From NCBI GenBank assembly GCA_916048095.2, contig OU696576.1:6119664-6183663 (forward strand): a stretch of 64,000 bases of DNA, given 5' to 3'. Every line of letters starts with the position of its first letter. The stretch's first letter is position 1. The position numbers were made by a program, and so were the translations under genes. The notes under the pieces are model-generated. The model had not been told where the DNA came from, did not search any database, and was given only the letters and a program-made list of their open reading frames with translations. Below, piece after piece: positions 27,212-37,383 of the stretch. Source of the DNA: Sacculina carcini. Lineage: Eukaryota; Arthropoda; Thecostraca; Sacculinidae.

Positions 27212-29864
27212 TACGCGTATAGTTTGATATTGTTGCAAGTGCCTTTCACCAAGTGGCACGAGAAAATCGCTTTATTGTTGTTTGTGTTGGACGACGGTGG
27301 GTATATATTGGCGGCGAGAGGATTGTGGCAATAACTTGTATTGTGGCGGTATATGACGTTGACTACGCTTTGTTGATATATGCGCTCACAGATCGCTACA
27401 CATACATGCAGAGTATCGTTGTGAATATATGACGTCAAGGTGCACATTCTTGATTGATCGCATTCGTCATACGGCGGGCATATATGCGTATATTCGCAGA
27501 AAACATAAATAAACCGCTTGATAGCAAATATTAAATATAACGCGAATGACACATTTTCTTCGAGAAACTCGCGTGAATGGAACATCGTCGTTTTGAGCAG
27601 AGAAACACTGCTACAACTGTGATAAACCAGTCGGATGGGGACGCATGTCCTTGTCGGTGTCTGAAACAAAAACAATGCGCTCACAGTCAGGTTGCCTTCG
27701 TTTTGTTTCGTTAAAAGCGTACCCAGAGGAAAGTTGAGCGTAGCTTCCCAATCGAATTAGCCCCCATTATGAATTATTATATAGCTTGGCTGGTTCGCGT
27801 TGCCTCGCTTGCTAGTTAAAGGTGAAAGGCCTAAGTGACAGCTGCTACGGCAGCTGGGAAGAGGTCGAAGTTTATGAACACACAGGTGTGCTCCGTGCAG
27901 CTCGCTGCCACCGCAGAACCGACCCTCTGCACGCTATGACGCCACAAGGACGAAATATGTATTGGCCACCTCCCCAGAATGCATGGCACAATACATGGCT
28001 CGCATCTGTTACCATCATTTACTGCTAGGTAGGGCTGGGCAAAAACCATAAATATTGATACTCACGGTTCTGCATTCGTAGGTCAGTGAAACCGTTGGAA
28101 CCGGTTCCGCTTGGAAAAAAATGGTATTTTCTAGGTTGGTTGGTGGGGAACCCCTCAGTGTTTAGAAGGCACCCAAGGGGAGAAGACAAGAGCTTCGATA
28201 GATGAACTCGTGGCTGGGAAAATATTATCAAATGTTTTTATAAATTCAAAATTATATAGTAAATTCAAAAGTTTATCAGTTTCATTTTTGTGGGGTTTCA
28301 TTTTAGTTAAAATTTAATTATAAGTTCAACATTTCGTCAATATCATTGTTGTGGGGGCTTCTCACATTGGTTTTTGGGTGAGTGAAGCATATAACTCCTT
28401 GCTACGAAACTAATTAGGAAAAGCTTTAATACTCAACGAAGACATATACAAGGCATTACCATCTCTATATTTAACAACATAAAAGAGCATACAATTCTTA
28501 CGAAAAAATGATGTGCTGAATATTCATGTGCTAAATAGTGTATATACATTGGGATATAGACCTGTTAGCGGCAGTGTCATTTTGAGGCCTAATTCTCATA
28601 CTCTCTCTTTGCCGTGCTAGTCCGGAAGGCAGCATAGGCGCACACAAGTTTAACTAGTGCTGGAGCTAAAATTTGAAATTCGAGACAAAATCCTACATAG
28701 GGCGCTGAAACTTGGCGTTGCATTGGCATGTATTATAAGAAACGACACTCAAGTCAGAATGCGAGAGATGGCAATAATAAATTGTCAATAAATATGAACA
28801 TGCTGGTCTTGTCACCTAACCTAACCTAGCAGCCCACCTAACCTAACCTTACCAAGCCTAAGCTAACCAAACCTAACCTACCATTTGTAGGTAACCAACC
28901 AACCATTGTCCAAGTGACCATTGTCAATAACCAACCATTGTCGCTAAGTGGGTAGTCTCCTATACATTGTATAATAATGTATATACAATACATATTTTAT
29001 TCAAAAAGGGGATTATAATTATGTATTCTTCTTTGAGACTGTTCTGTGTTATATAAGTTCACCGGCTTTTGAAAATAAACTTTCATATGGAACAGAAGAT
29101 GCCTGAGTGCACAAATATTTTGTGCCCACTTCACATAGTCTAGGCAGCACAACACTCCGTCTCTCCACCATGATAAACGATTCACTTATCGGGAGACCTG
29201 GGGTTCCTCTGGGTACCTTTCCATCTCTATTATTGGACCTGTCATCGGCTGCGAAGTACTCTGCTCAATTACACACGGTGGACCTCAATAGATTCAACTA
29301 AAGAGCTCGAACACTAATTGAGATGTTGATGCTGGCAGTCTGACTGACAAAATACTTTTCCTTAGACGTGTACAACCATGTCAGTCTGCTGATTTCAGTC
29401 ATAACACACTCTGAGTGAAAACACGGTTTGCGCACTAATATGACCAGATTCATCAAAATCCACACTGGCTGACTTCTATTCAGGATTTTCACGCACATTT
29501 CGTTCGATACAAACAAAATTAGGAGGCAAACTTGTCATCTTTCTCGCCTGGTTCACACCTGTATATGTTTTCACATAATTTGTGGGCGACACGTCACACG
29601 TGATCGATGTGCCGTGATCACAGTCTTGGTCATGTATGCTTGTGTGCATTAGAATGGGTGGATTAAGTTCAAAAGTTTAACTAGTGTTAAGTTGCGGTAG
29701 ATACATTTTTTCATGGTGATTCCGAAAATATGTATTTCATTTGATTCATTTGAACCTTTCCCGAAAGTCAAGTTGAAACATCCATTTTGTAACCGTGCGA
29801 TCGTGTAGCGTTAATTAGCAGCCCGAATTTGAGAAAGTATTGTTGAATCGTAATTGAAGTCACC
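27212..29864. other. Intergenic region after WWC; no gene seen
   Basis: It presumably holds the WWC 3' UTR at first (AATAAA-like text at 27507-27512). Short degenerate CCTAA runs lie at 28816-28886. Open frames here are short, AT-rich and without domains. Candidate promoter sequence for the following integrase ORF would lie at its right end. Confidence 0.5.
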
Positions 29865-31304
29865 ATGGAAGGGATGCAGTTTTCACGCAGGTTTACAAAA
29901 ATGTTGTATCAAATCGATCTGAGACGTCTGGCTTCAGCCCAGGTGGACGCACCAGATATCGCCGTGTTGGCTAAGTACCCGTCACTTAAGGTTGAGCGTC
30001 GCCCAATCACCGGAATCGCTTCTGGCCTCCTCGTGTCAACCTCTACTGGCGTCGACCGTCCACTGTTACCTGAACCACTTCAGCGAGAGGTATTTGAGCG
30101 ATTTTACAATCTGCACCATCCCAGCGCTCGAGCGACTCGTCGACTGATATCGGAACGATTCGTTTTCCAGCGAGTGTCTTCCAAGGTGGCCGAGTGGACC
30201 AAGACATGCATCAAGTGCCAAATGTGCAAGGTCTCCCGTCACCAGCACACGCCACTGAAGCACCCGCCATTGCCGAGCAGTAGATTTGAGTCCCTTCACG
30301 TTGATATTGTCGGGCCATTGCCAGAAGTGAACGGTTACCGGTACCTCTTCACAGTCATAGACCGGTTCACTCGCTATCCCGAAGCAGTGCCTATCTCAGA
30401 CACCACCGCGCAGTCTTGCGCCAAGGCGCTGTTGGACTGGATCTCGCGGTTTGGTCTCTGCTTGAATATCACGTCGGATCGAGGCCAGCAATTTGTCTCG
30501 GATTTGTGGAAAGACGTTTGGTCCCTGCTGGGCGTAAAGCTCATTACCACCTGCGCATATATGCCTCAACAAAATGGCATCGTTGAGCGGGTTCATAGAC
30601 AGCTGAAAGCGTTCCTTATGGCGTCTCTACGCGATGATGCGATTTGGCCGTCGGCGCTACCAGTCGTTCTGATGGGCCTCAGGGCGACCCACAAACGCGA
30701 CCTTGGCACATCACCCGCTGAACTCGTGTTTGGTGAGCCCATGCGCCTCCCAGGTCAGTTTTTTGCTGGAACCTCGTCCATACCCGCCGCGGAGATGGCT
30801 CGCCAACTGACAAGAGCCATGTCGCGTCTCCGACCTGTGCCAACTTCATGGCACCGATGGTACGACCGAGACAAGACATTCGTATCTCCGTCGCTGTCGT
30901 CTGCGACACATGTTTTTGTCCGAGTCGACGCGCACAGACCACCGTTGAAACCGCCATATCAAGGGCCGTACGCAGTGGTAAGTCGAGGAGACAAGGCGTA
31001 TGTCATTGACCGCGGTGGTCGTCGGGACACAGTGGCGGTTGATCGGCTGAAACCAGCCTTTCTGGAGAACGACGATTCTGTACAATCGCTACCGCCAGAA
31101 CCAGCAGCACCTCGTCCAGCTCAGCCGAGTCCGCCGACTGAGCAGCCTAGTCCGACCCGCAGTACATCGCCAACGCCGTCGGCTCATGGTCCGCGAGTCT
31201 GGTCGCGCCGGAGCCGACCAGTGAGACTGCCGGTGCGAATTTCGCTAGTCGGTGCTCCGCAATTGGAGGGGACATGTGGGCAATGCCTACATTTTCTTCT
31301 GTGA
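29865..31304 (+). CDS. Stand-alone Ty3/gypsy (CsRn1-type) integrase ORF, possible domesticated gene or 5'-truncated element
   Basis: A 479-codon ORF encodes only the pol 3' part. It has an HHCC zinc finger (HHPSARATRR ... CIKCQMC), a DDE core (D in LHVDIVGPLP, D in ITSDRGQQF, E in PQQNGIVERVHRQLK), and a GPY/F module (PPYQGPYAVVSRGDKAYVI) followed by a Pro/Ser-rich tail. It closely resembles the integrase of the element at 32966-37383, from IDLRRLASAQ onward. The first 16 residues (MEGMQFSRRFTKMLYQ) have no counterpart there, and the ATG lies in a strong context (gtcaccATGG). All catalytic residues are kept and no stop or frameshift interrupts it, although gag, protease and RT are missing. 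No upstream LTR was found. A purine-rich tract and TGTGGGC at about 31263-31279 may be the element's own polypurine tract and LTR start, which favours a truncated element. Domestication (as in GIN1) remains possible. Confidence 0.7.
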   Translation: MEGMQFSRRFTKMLYQIDLRRLASAQVDAPDIAVLAKYPSLKVERRPITGIASGLLVSTSTGVDRPLLPEPLQREVFERFYNLHHPSARATRRLISERFVFQRVSSKVAEWTKTCIKCQMCKVSRHQHTPLKHPPLPSSRFESLHVDIVGPLPEVNGYRYLFTVIDRFTRYPEAVPISDTTAQSCAKALLDWISRFGLCLNITSDRGQQFVSDLWKDVWSLLGVKLITTCAYMPQQNGIVERVHRQLKAFLMASLRDDAIWPSALPVVLMGLRATHKRDLGTSPAELVFGEPMRLPGQFFAGTSSIPAAEMARQLTRAMSRLRPVPTSWHRWYDRDKTFVSPSLSSATHVFVRVDAHRPPLKPPYQGPYAVVSRGDKAYVIDRGGRRDTVAVDRLKPAFLENDDSVQSLPPEPAAPRPAQPSPPTEQPSPTRSTSPTPSAHGPRVWSRRSRPVRLPVRISLVGAPQLEGTCGQCLHFLL

Positions 31305-31369
31305 TATTTCATTTACACACACAACACTCATCGTGGCGCACTTCATACATTCACACACCGGTTTTAGCA

Positions 31370-31824
31370 CACACCGGTTACTGGCCAGACTGCGTATAGG
31401 CCACTCAAGGTTGACTCACGGGTTTTTAATGGAAAGTACTCCACCGCCTCACTGTTCTCGAAGTAATGCCGTTTTAACTATCGACCATATACTTTTAGAT
31501 TGCATGTGCTATGCCGAGAGTCGTAAGCCATTGCGCGAATACTGCCTCAATAAGAATATGTCATGGAATAGGGCGAGTTTGATGAGTAGTAGCGATCCGC
31601 ATTTGACCAAACATTTGGTTGAATACCTCTTTGTGACCGGTCTTGCCGAGGAACTGTGATGTGCTTTAAATCATTTGCCTTTCATATCCTAGTCATTTCC
31701 ACTCATATTTTATCCTTTTTAAATCTTGACGATTGACATTTAACGACGATGTGACGCTGATCAGACTATTGTAGCGCAAAGTGGTCGGAATCGGCCGACG
31801 CGCTATACCAACAACAACAACAAC
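31370..31824 (+). mobile_element. 5'-truncated LINE with (CAA)n tail and target-site duplication
   Basis: The fragment encodes the C-terminus of a non-LTR retrotransposon ORF: LLARLRIGHSRLTHGF, then TIDHILLDC and a final TGLAEEL* at about 31659. A 3' UTR ends in ACCAACAACAACAACAAC. The 11-mer CGGTTTTAGCA immediately flanks both ends (31359-31369 and 31824-31834), a clean target-site duplication. The LINE interrupts sequence downstream of the integrase ORF. RLRIGH..LTHG...C...LTI.HILL.C is a common C-terminal pattern of Jockey-like LINEs. Confidence 0.88.
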
Positions 31825-31834
31825 GGTTTTAGCA

Positions 31835-32520
31835 ATCTCACTGGCAAATACATCAGTTGTGACTTGTACGTATTTCGCAAGGTTCCTACAGACACATAAA
31901 GACGATTAAATTGTATTTGCGCTTCAATTATTGAGTGCTGGTTTATATCAGGAATGTGTAAATTGTTGTTGAAATGTGAGTCAAGTGTGGTTGAAGCTCC
32001 AATAAAGCACCCAATTGTCAGATCATTGGAGCCTGCCGGATTACACAGGAAAACAAATTTTTGCGGCATTTATATCAAGCGGTGAATATTGGCTGAGTTC
32101 CTCATAAAGTAAGTACATACGGTACATATCTGCATTGGAATTGTAGTACATACCATAGCACATAATTGTATAGTACATAGTAAGTAGTGCATATCTGTGT
32201 TTTACGACTAATGCAAAAAATTTCATGTGAAATACAATAAAATGTACTGATAACAATTCAGTTTGATATTAAATGTAAAATCGATAACATACATTGTGGT
32301 ACAAGCTGGGTCAATTTTGATTTCAGTTGGGACAATTTTGATTTCAGTTGGGACAAGTTTGATTTTAGTTGGGACAATTGAAATTGTAAAAGGTATATAT
32401 TTCCACAATTTATATATGCTCCAATCACGTTTGTAGACGTTGAAAGGACTTTTCACTCTTCAAGTATCTGCTCTCCGATCGTGGACACAATTCGACTTTT
32501 AAAAATATTGAAACCATTGT
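31835..32520. other. Gene-free AT-rich stretch
   Basis: No supported gene. A short imperfect triplication of TGATTT(C/T)AGTTGGGACAA lies at 32318-32378. Confidence 0.5.
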
Positions 32521-32965
32521 TTATATTGCAGGGTTTGAAAAAAAACTTCTTTTTTCATAACAACCAAAAACCATATTTGTTTTTTTTAAACAAAAAAACA
32601 TTGTTTTTTTGGGTTTATTTGGTTTTTTACACTTTGCACACACAAATCAAAAGAAGGATTGTACCATGCTATTTAGTACATATTTAAACATACATTATTA
32701 CCACTTACCAAGAGTTTTGTAAATATTTTAAAAAAGATAAAAATAAGATCATAAAAATGTACACACAGGATCTTGAATTTCACCTTGTAGCATCTATAGG
32801 CAACGGAAGTTTTAAATCGCATCCAATTGCGAAAGCAGTCGATTTTAAACACCCACATATGTTTGCAAAGTCCAAACCAAATACCCAGTGGTCTTATTTA
32901 TGAATAACTAGTGACTAAAAATCGTTTTGTCCATGGAGGTCAATTCCTGTTTGTTTTCAGAGTAA

Positions 32966-33122
32966 TGTAGCAACCGTCAAACATGCAGACAGAACACAAC
33001 TGATATAATTACGCACACAAGACTCAATGACAACACACGAACATACATACAAGTCAATGACATGAAACACTACACCGGATTAAAACCCGGCCAACAGATG
33101 GCGCTACTACCGTCGGCCCACA
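32966..33122 (-). repeat. 3' LTR of the CsRn1-type element
   Basis: 157 bp, by eye identical to 37227-37383. In element orientation it runs TGTGGGCCGACGG ... GGTTGCTACA. Confidence 0.95.
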
Positions 33123-33136
33123 GCTTCCCCCCAGGT
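33123..33136 (-). promoter_or_regulatory. Polypurine tract of the CsRn1-type element
   Basis: Element-sense CCTGGGGGGAAGC lies immediately before the 3' LTR; it would prime plus-strand DNA synthesis. Confidence 0.8.
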
Positions 33137-33189
33137 GTCGAGCACCGAAAATAGCAGGAAAAATAACTATGATTATAAAACCAACACAA

Positions 33190-36100
33190 TTATGTAAAAC
33201 GCGCCGGTGGTCTAATAGGCCTGTCACGACGAGACCATACGATACTTGGCGCATGGACAGGTGGAGCAGGTGTCGGCACCGCGTTAGGGCCAGGTGTCGG
33301 TTCAGTGGCGGGTGTGCTCACTGGGTATGTGTCGGTGGCCCTCTCAAGATATGCTGGTTTCAGTCTATCCACAGCGACTGTCTCTTGGCGGCCTCTTCGG
33401 TCCAGCACGAACGCTTTGCTGCCGCGGCTGATGATGGCGTACGGGCCCTGGTACGGCGGTGTAAGCGGTGGTTTGTGGGCGTCCACCCTCACAAACACAT
33501 GCGTCGCTGTAGAAAGGTCAGGAGAGACAAACGGCCGGTTCTGTTCGTGACGACAATGCCAGGCGGTCGGCACGGGACGCAGGCGGGACATGGCATTGTT
33601 CAGACGACGGACAGTCTCTGTGGTCGGCTGCGTCTCTGCCGGTGAGAAGAACTGCCCGGGTAGTCGCAGCGGTTCGCCAAAGACTAGTTCGGCTGGTGAT
33701 GAGCCAAGGTCACGCTTGTGAGCCGCCCTGAGGCCCATCAGCACAACTGGAAGAGCGGACGGCCAGGCGACATCGTCTTGCAGAGATGCCGTGAGCGACG
33801 CCTTCAGCTGTCTGTGAACACGCTCTATAATGCCGTTCTGTTGCGGCATGTACGCGCAGGTGGTGATGAGTTTCACGCCCAACAGAGACCAGAGCTCTTT
33901 CCACAGGTCGGAGACGAACTGCTGGCCTCGGTCGGACGTGATATTGAGGCACAGACCGAACCGTGAAACCCAGTCGAGCAGGACTTTTGCGCAGCTTTGC
34001 GCAGTAGCGTCTGTCATGGGCACGGCCTCAGGGTACCGCGTGAATCGGTCTATGATAGTACATAGATACCGGTAGCCGTCGGCCTCTGGCAACGGCCCGA
34101 CGATGTCGATGTGAAGCGCCTCGAACCGGTTGCTCGGCAGCGGTGGACGCTTCAGTGGCGTATGCTGGTGGCGGGAGACTTTGCAAAGTTGACACCTGGT
34201 GCACGTCTTGGTCCACTCAGCCACCTTTGAAGACACTCGCTGAAACACGAAGCGCTCAGATATTAACCGACGAGTTGCTCGGGCACCGGGGTGGTGCAGG
34301 CCGTGGAATCGGTCGAAGATTTCGCGCTGAAGTGCTTCGGGCACCAGTGGACGATCGATTCCGGTCAACGTTGATACCAGGAGACCAGAGGGGACTCCAG
34401 TGACCGGGCGGCGCTCGATTTTGAGAGAGGAATTATCGGCCAACGCGGAGACGTCTGGTGCGTTTATTTGAGCCAGTGCAAGCCGCTTCAGATCAATGCT
34501 CTGTTCACTGTGAAAGTGCGTTACTTCTGCGATGGTGGCAGGAGGGCTGGCATCAGGAGGACGGCTCAAACAGTCGGCGGCAGCGTTCCTCGAGCCAGGC
34601 AAGTGCTGGATGTCGGTCGTAAACTCGCTAATGAAAGCAAGCTGACGCTGCACCCGTGCCGATCGCTCACTGGCACTGGTGAAAGCGTGTACGAGCGGTT
34701 TGTGGTCTGTCAGCAGACGAAGATCAGGTCGACCCTCTAACAGATGGCGAAACCGCTTGATGACGCTGAAGAGAGCGAACAGCTCCTTGTCGCCGGTGCT
34801 CCACTTCAGTTCTGCCTTGCTTAGAGCACGCGAATGGTACGCCAGCGGTACCCATCGACCGTGTTGGAATTGCTGAATGACTGCACCGACGGCGACATCT
34901 GAAGCATCCGCAATGACCTGTGTGGGAGCATCTTGTTGAGGGTAGGCGAGACGAGATGCGATGGCCAGCATTGTTTTCGCCTTTTGAAAAGCAGATTCTT
35001 GTTCATCGCCCCACTCGAACGGGCGTGAATGTACTGCTGTGTGCAGCGGCGCTAGGGCTGCGGCAAGGCTGGGTATAAACCTGTGAAAGAAATTCACCAT
35101 GCCGATGAATCTGCGACACTCGGTGTCGTTGCGTGGTGATTGCATGGCGCACAAGTCAGCCACTCTTTCCGGAAGAGGACTTATGCCCTTAGGAGACACT
35201 TCCAAGCCGAGGAAGCGCACACTTTCGCGACCAAAAACACATTTTTCTGGTTTCACCACCAAACCCACACTTGACAGCCGCCTGAACAGCTCTTGGAGGT
35301 CTCGGTGATGAGTCTCAGCGTCCGGCGAGTATACCAAGATGTCGTCAATGTAGGCGTATACACGAGGCATACCGCGGATTACCGAGTCGATCAGGCGTTG
35401 AAATGTTTGGGCCGCGTTACACAACCCGAACGGCATTCGCGTGTAATGAAACAGCCCGAATGGTGTGATGATGGCAGTCTTCTGTTGATCTTCTTCGGCG
35501 ACGGGAATTTGCGCGAAGGCACGCGCCAGGTCAAGTTTGCTGAACACACGAGCACCGTCCAGCATATCAGCGAAGCTCTGTAGGTGTGGTATGGGGTACC
35601 TGTCAGGTGTGGTTATAGCGTTCAAGCGCTCATAACACCCAACCATGCGATATGCCGAACCTCCGTCTTTCTCGACCAGATGTATTGGGCTCGCCCATGG
35701 TGATGATGAGGGGACGAGGATGCCGCGATCGAGCAGCTCGTCAAGCTCACGCCTCGCTGCAGCCATCTTACCAGGCATGAGCCGCCTGGAGCGCGCGTGA
35801 ACAGGTGCACCTTTAGTGAGGATTCGGTGTTCCACACCCGGTAAATTTATACCTGGGAAACCTGTTGGTGGTGCGCACAGACGGCGGAATGAGTCGCTTC
35901 TGCGCACATCTTCGAAGCCGGCGCCGTCGTAGGCCGTATGTTGTGCCGCACTGACATGAGCAACGTCGGGATGAGGCAGCGTCCCTGTGTGTCTGTTGAC
36001 AGTGGACAAGTGAGTGACGCTGTCGATCAGGCGGCGGCCGCGCAGGTCTACCACCAAGCCGTACTCGCGGAGGAAGTCAGCTCCCAGAATTGGTGAAGGC

Positions 36101-37197
36101 ACACCCGCCACCAAAAACTTGAACGGGTAGATCCTGCCGAGGCACAGGTCAACCTCAAGGCGGAAATCACGCTGGTAGACGGGGATTGTCGAGCCGTTTG
36201 CCGCGCGGAGTACTGGTGCAGACAGCGGGGTGTCACGTGAGCATGTGGCGGGCAGCAGTGACACCTCGCTGCCGCTGTCGACGAGGTAGCGACGGCCGCT
36301 GCGATCAGTGACGTGAAGCAAGTGGCACGTGGAATTGCAACCAGTCACCGCCACTAGTGCCGGCTGCGGTGTGCGTTTCCCTGCATCGATGGCGAATGTG
36401 CACGTGCCTGTACACTTGCGAGCCGCAGGTCCCCATTGTCGATGGTTTCTGCACCAGCGATTAACAAAGATGTCTGACGTGGACGACGCTGAACGACGAT
36501 CTGATGTCGCTTGACGATTGCTGGCGGCTGGCTTCGCTAGACGTACTTGAGCTTGGCGAGTTGATGAGACCACTGCAGAATCATCATCGGGTCCGGAGTC
36601 GTGAATAGTCGCTGACACTGTCTGTGTGAGCTGATGATATGTGTCTGCTTTAACGGCGACTTCTACCAAAGACATTTTTTCAAGCCACTCACGGCACAGC
36701 AGCCGAAGTGCAGGGGGCAGACGGCCCAAAAATGTCTCGACGATTATCTCGTGCTCTGTATCGTTCGGATACAAAATCTCGATGTCAGCAAACAACTCTG
36801 AGGGCCTGCGTGATCCCAATTCGGCAGGCAAGCTGTTCAGCCGCCTCAGTCGCTCAGCTGGGGTGAGCTGAAGACGCTTCTTCAATCGAGCGCACAGCTG
36901 CGTGTAGCAGTCAGACGGAAGTGGACTTGCCGTGGCCAGGTCCTTCACCATGCGGAAATGGGACGCTGGTAATTTAGCCAGCACCTTCCTCATCATGGTG
37001 GTTTGCACTGTGATGCCAGCATCCGCCATTAAATTGTCGGACATAGCAATCCATGTATCGACGTCCATTGTATCGAACGTTGGTAGTTCGACACGTACAG
37101 CCACAACAAGCTCTGGAATATTCTCCATTGACGGAGCACTGACAGACGACGCATGTGCAGATGCGCCGGTGATGAAATTGTCTGAAATGTCGTCCAT
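33190..37197 (-). CDS. Gag-Pol polyprotein of the CsRn1-type retrotransposon, single uninterrupted ORF
   Basis: The 1335-residue ORF starts 29 bp inside the 5' LTR. Approximate order is: gag (1-245); CHCC knuckle WCRNHRQWGPAARKC.G.C (about 250-270); protease with LVDSGSEVS (about 305); RT (about 440-640) with FSKLDLARAF, MPFGLCNAAQTFQ and AYIDDILVY. RNase H follows, with VIADASDVAVGAV, STGDKELFAL and LLTDHKPL. Integrase has an HHCC finger (about 970-1005), DDE residues (in HIDIVGPLP, ITSDRGQQF and GIIERVHRQLK, about 1032-1120), and a GPY/F motif near 1250. Every catalytic residue I can check is present. No gag/pol frameshift or stop is needed. One oddity is VGCYERLN where most relatives have a DYR.LN-type motif. 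It is probably competent, or was until recently. Confidence 0.95.
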   Translation of the reverse strand: MDDISDNFITGASAHASSVSAPSMENIPELVVAVRVELPTFDTMDVDTWIAMSDNLMADAGITVQTTMMRKVLAKLPASHFRMVKDLATASPLPSDCYTQLCARLKKRLQLTPAERLRRLNSLPAELGSRRPSELFADIEILYPNDTEHEIIVETFLGRLPPALRLLCREWLEKMSLVEVAVKADTYHQLTQTVSATIHDSGPDDDSAVVSSTRQAQVRLAKPAASNRQATSDRRSASSTSDIFVNRWCRNHRQWGPAARKCTGTCTFAIDAGKRTPQPALVAVTGCNSTCHLLHVTDRSGRRYLVDSGSEVSLLPATCSRDTPLSAPVLRAANGSTIPVYQRDFRLEVDLCLGRIYPFKFLVAGVPSPILGADFLREYGLVVDLRGRRLIDSVTHLSTVNRHTGTLPHPDVAHVSAAQHTAYDGAGFEDVRRSDSFRRLCAPPTGFPGINLPGVEHRILTKGAPVHARSRRLMPGKMAAARRELDELLDRGILVPSSSPWASPIHLVEKDGGSAYRMVGCYERLNAITTPDRYPIPHLQSFADMLDGARVFSKLDLARAFAQIPVAEEDQQKTAIITPFGLFHYTRMPFGLCNAAQTFQRLIDSVIRGMPRVYAYIDDILVYSPDAETHHRDLQELFRRLSSVGLVVKPEKCVFGRESVRFLGLEVSPKGISPLPERVADLCAMQSPRNDTECRRFIGMVNFFHRFIPSLAAALAPLHTAVHSRPFEWGDEQESAFQKAKTMLAIASRLAYPQQDAPTQVIADASDVAVGAVIQQFQHGRWVPLAYHSRALSKAELKWSTGDKELFALFSVIKRFRHLLEGRPDLRLLTDHKPLVHAFTSASERSARVQRQLAFISEFTTDIQHLPGSRNAAADCLSRPPDASPPATIAEVTHFHSEQSIDLKRLALAQINAPDVSALADNSSLKIERRPVTGVPSGLLVSTLTGIDRPLVPEALQREIFDRFHGLHHPGARATRRLISERFVFQRVSSKVAEWTKTCTRCQLCKVSRHQHTPLKRPPLPSNRFEALHIDIVGPLPEADGYRYLCTIIDRFTRYPEAVPMTDATAQSCAKVLLDWVSRFGLCLNITSDRGQQFVSDLWKELWSLLGVKLITTCAYMPQQNGIIERVHRQLKASLTASLQDDVAWPSALPVVLMGLRAAHKRDLGSSPAELVFGEPLRLPGQFFSPAETQPTTETVRRLNNAMSRLRPVPTAWHCRHEQNRPFVSPDLSTATHVFVRVDAHKPPLTPPYQGPYAIISRGSKAFVLDRRGRQETVAVDRLKPAYLERATDTYPVSTPATEPTPGPNAVPTPAPPVHAPSIVWSRRDRPIRPPARFT

Positions 37198-37208
37198 TTA
37201 AGGAGGAC

Positions 37209-37226
37209 TGTATTCGGGGTCACCAC
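37209..37226 (-). promoter_or_regulatory. Primer-binding site, tRNA-Trp type
   Basis: Element-sense GTGGTGACCCCGAATACA starts right after the 5' LTR. The 12 nt TGGTGACCCCGA are complementary to the CCA-tailed 3' end of animal tRNA-Trp (TCGGGGTCACCA). Confidence 0.85.
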
Positions 37227-37383
37227 TGTAGCAACCGTCAAACATGCAGACAGAACACAACTGATATAATTACGCACACAAGACTCAATGACAACACACG
37301 AACATACATACAAGTCAATGACATGAAACACTACACCGGATTAAAACCCGGCCAACAGATGGCGCTACTACCGTCGGCCCACA
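37227..37383 (-). repeat. 5' LTR of the CsRn1-type element
   Basis: 157 bp. It should contain the element's promoter and poly(A) functions in a very compact LTR. It is identical to the 3' LTR. Confidence 0.95.

Larger units (their letters stand above)
32966..37383 (-). mobile_element. Intact CsRn1-clade Ty3/gypsy LTR retrotransposon
   Basis: The element is 4418 bp. Two 157-bp LTRs look identical and end in TG...CA, and a 4-bp target duplication GTAA (32962-32965, 37384-37387) flanks it. The empty site is seen in the related MITE at 15311 (CAGAGTAAACACAG). It has one gag-pol ORF. Adjacent to the 5' LTR is a primer-binding site TGGTGACCCCGA, complementary to the 3' end of tRNA-Trp. A CHCC gag knuckle and a tRNA-Trp primer are together diagnostic of the CsRn1 clade. 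Identical LTRs and an unbroken ORF point to very recent insertion. Confidence 0.95.

Noticed and set aside
33169-33645. Plus-strand ORF over the retrotransposon 3' end
   Set aside because: Antisense of the integrase C-terminus; no independent support.
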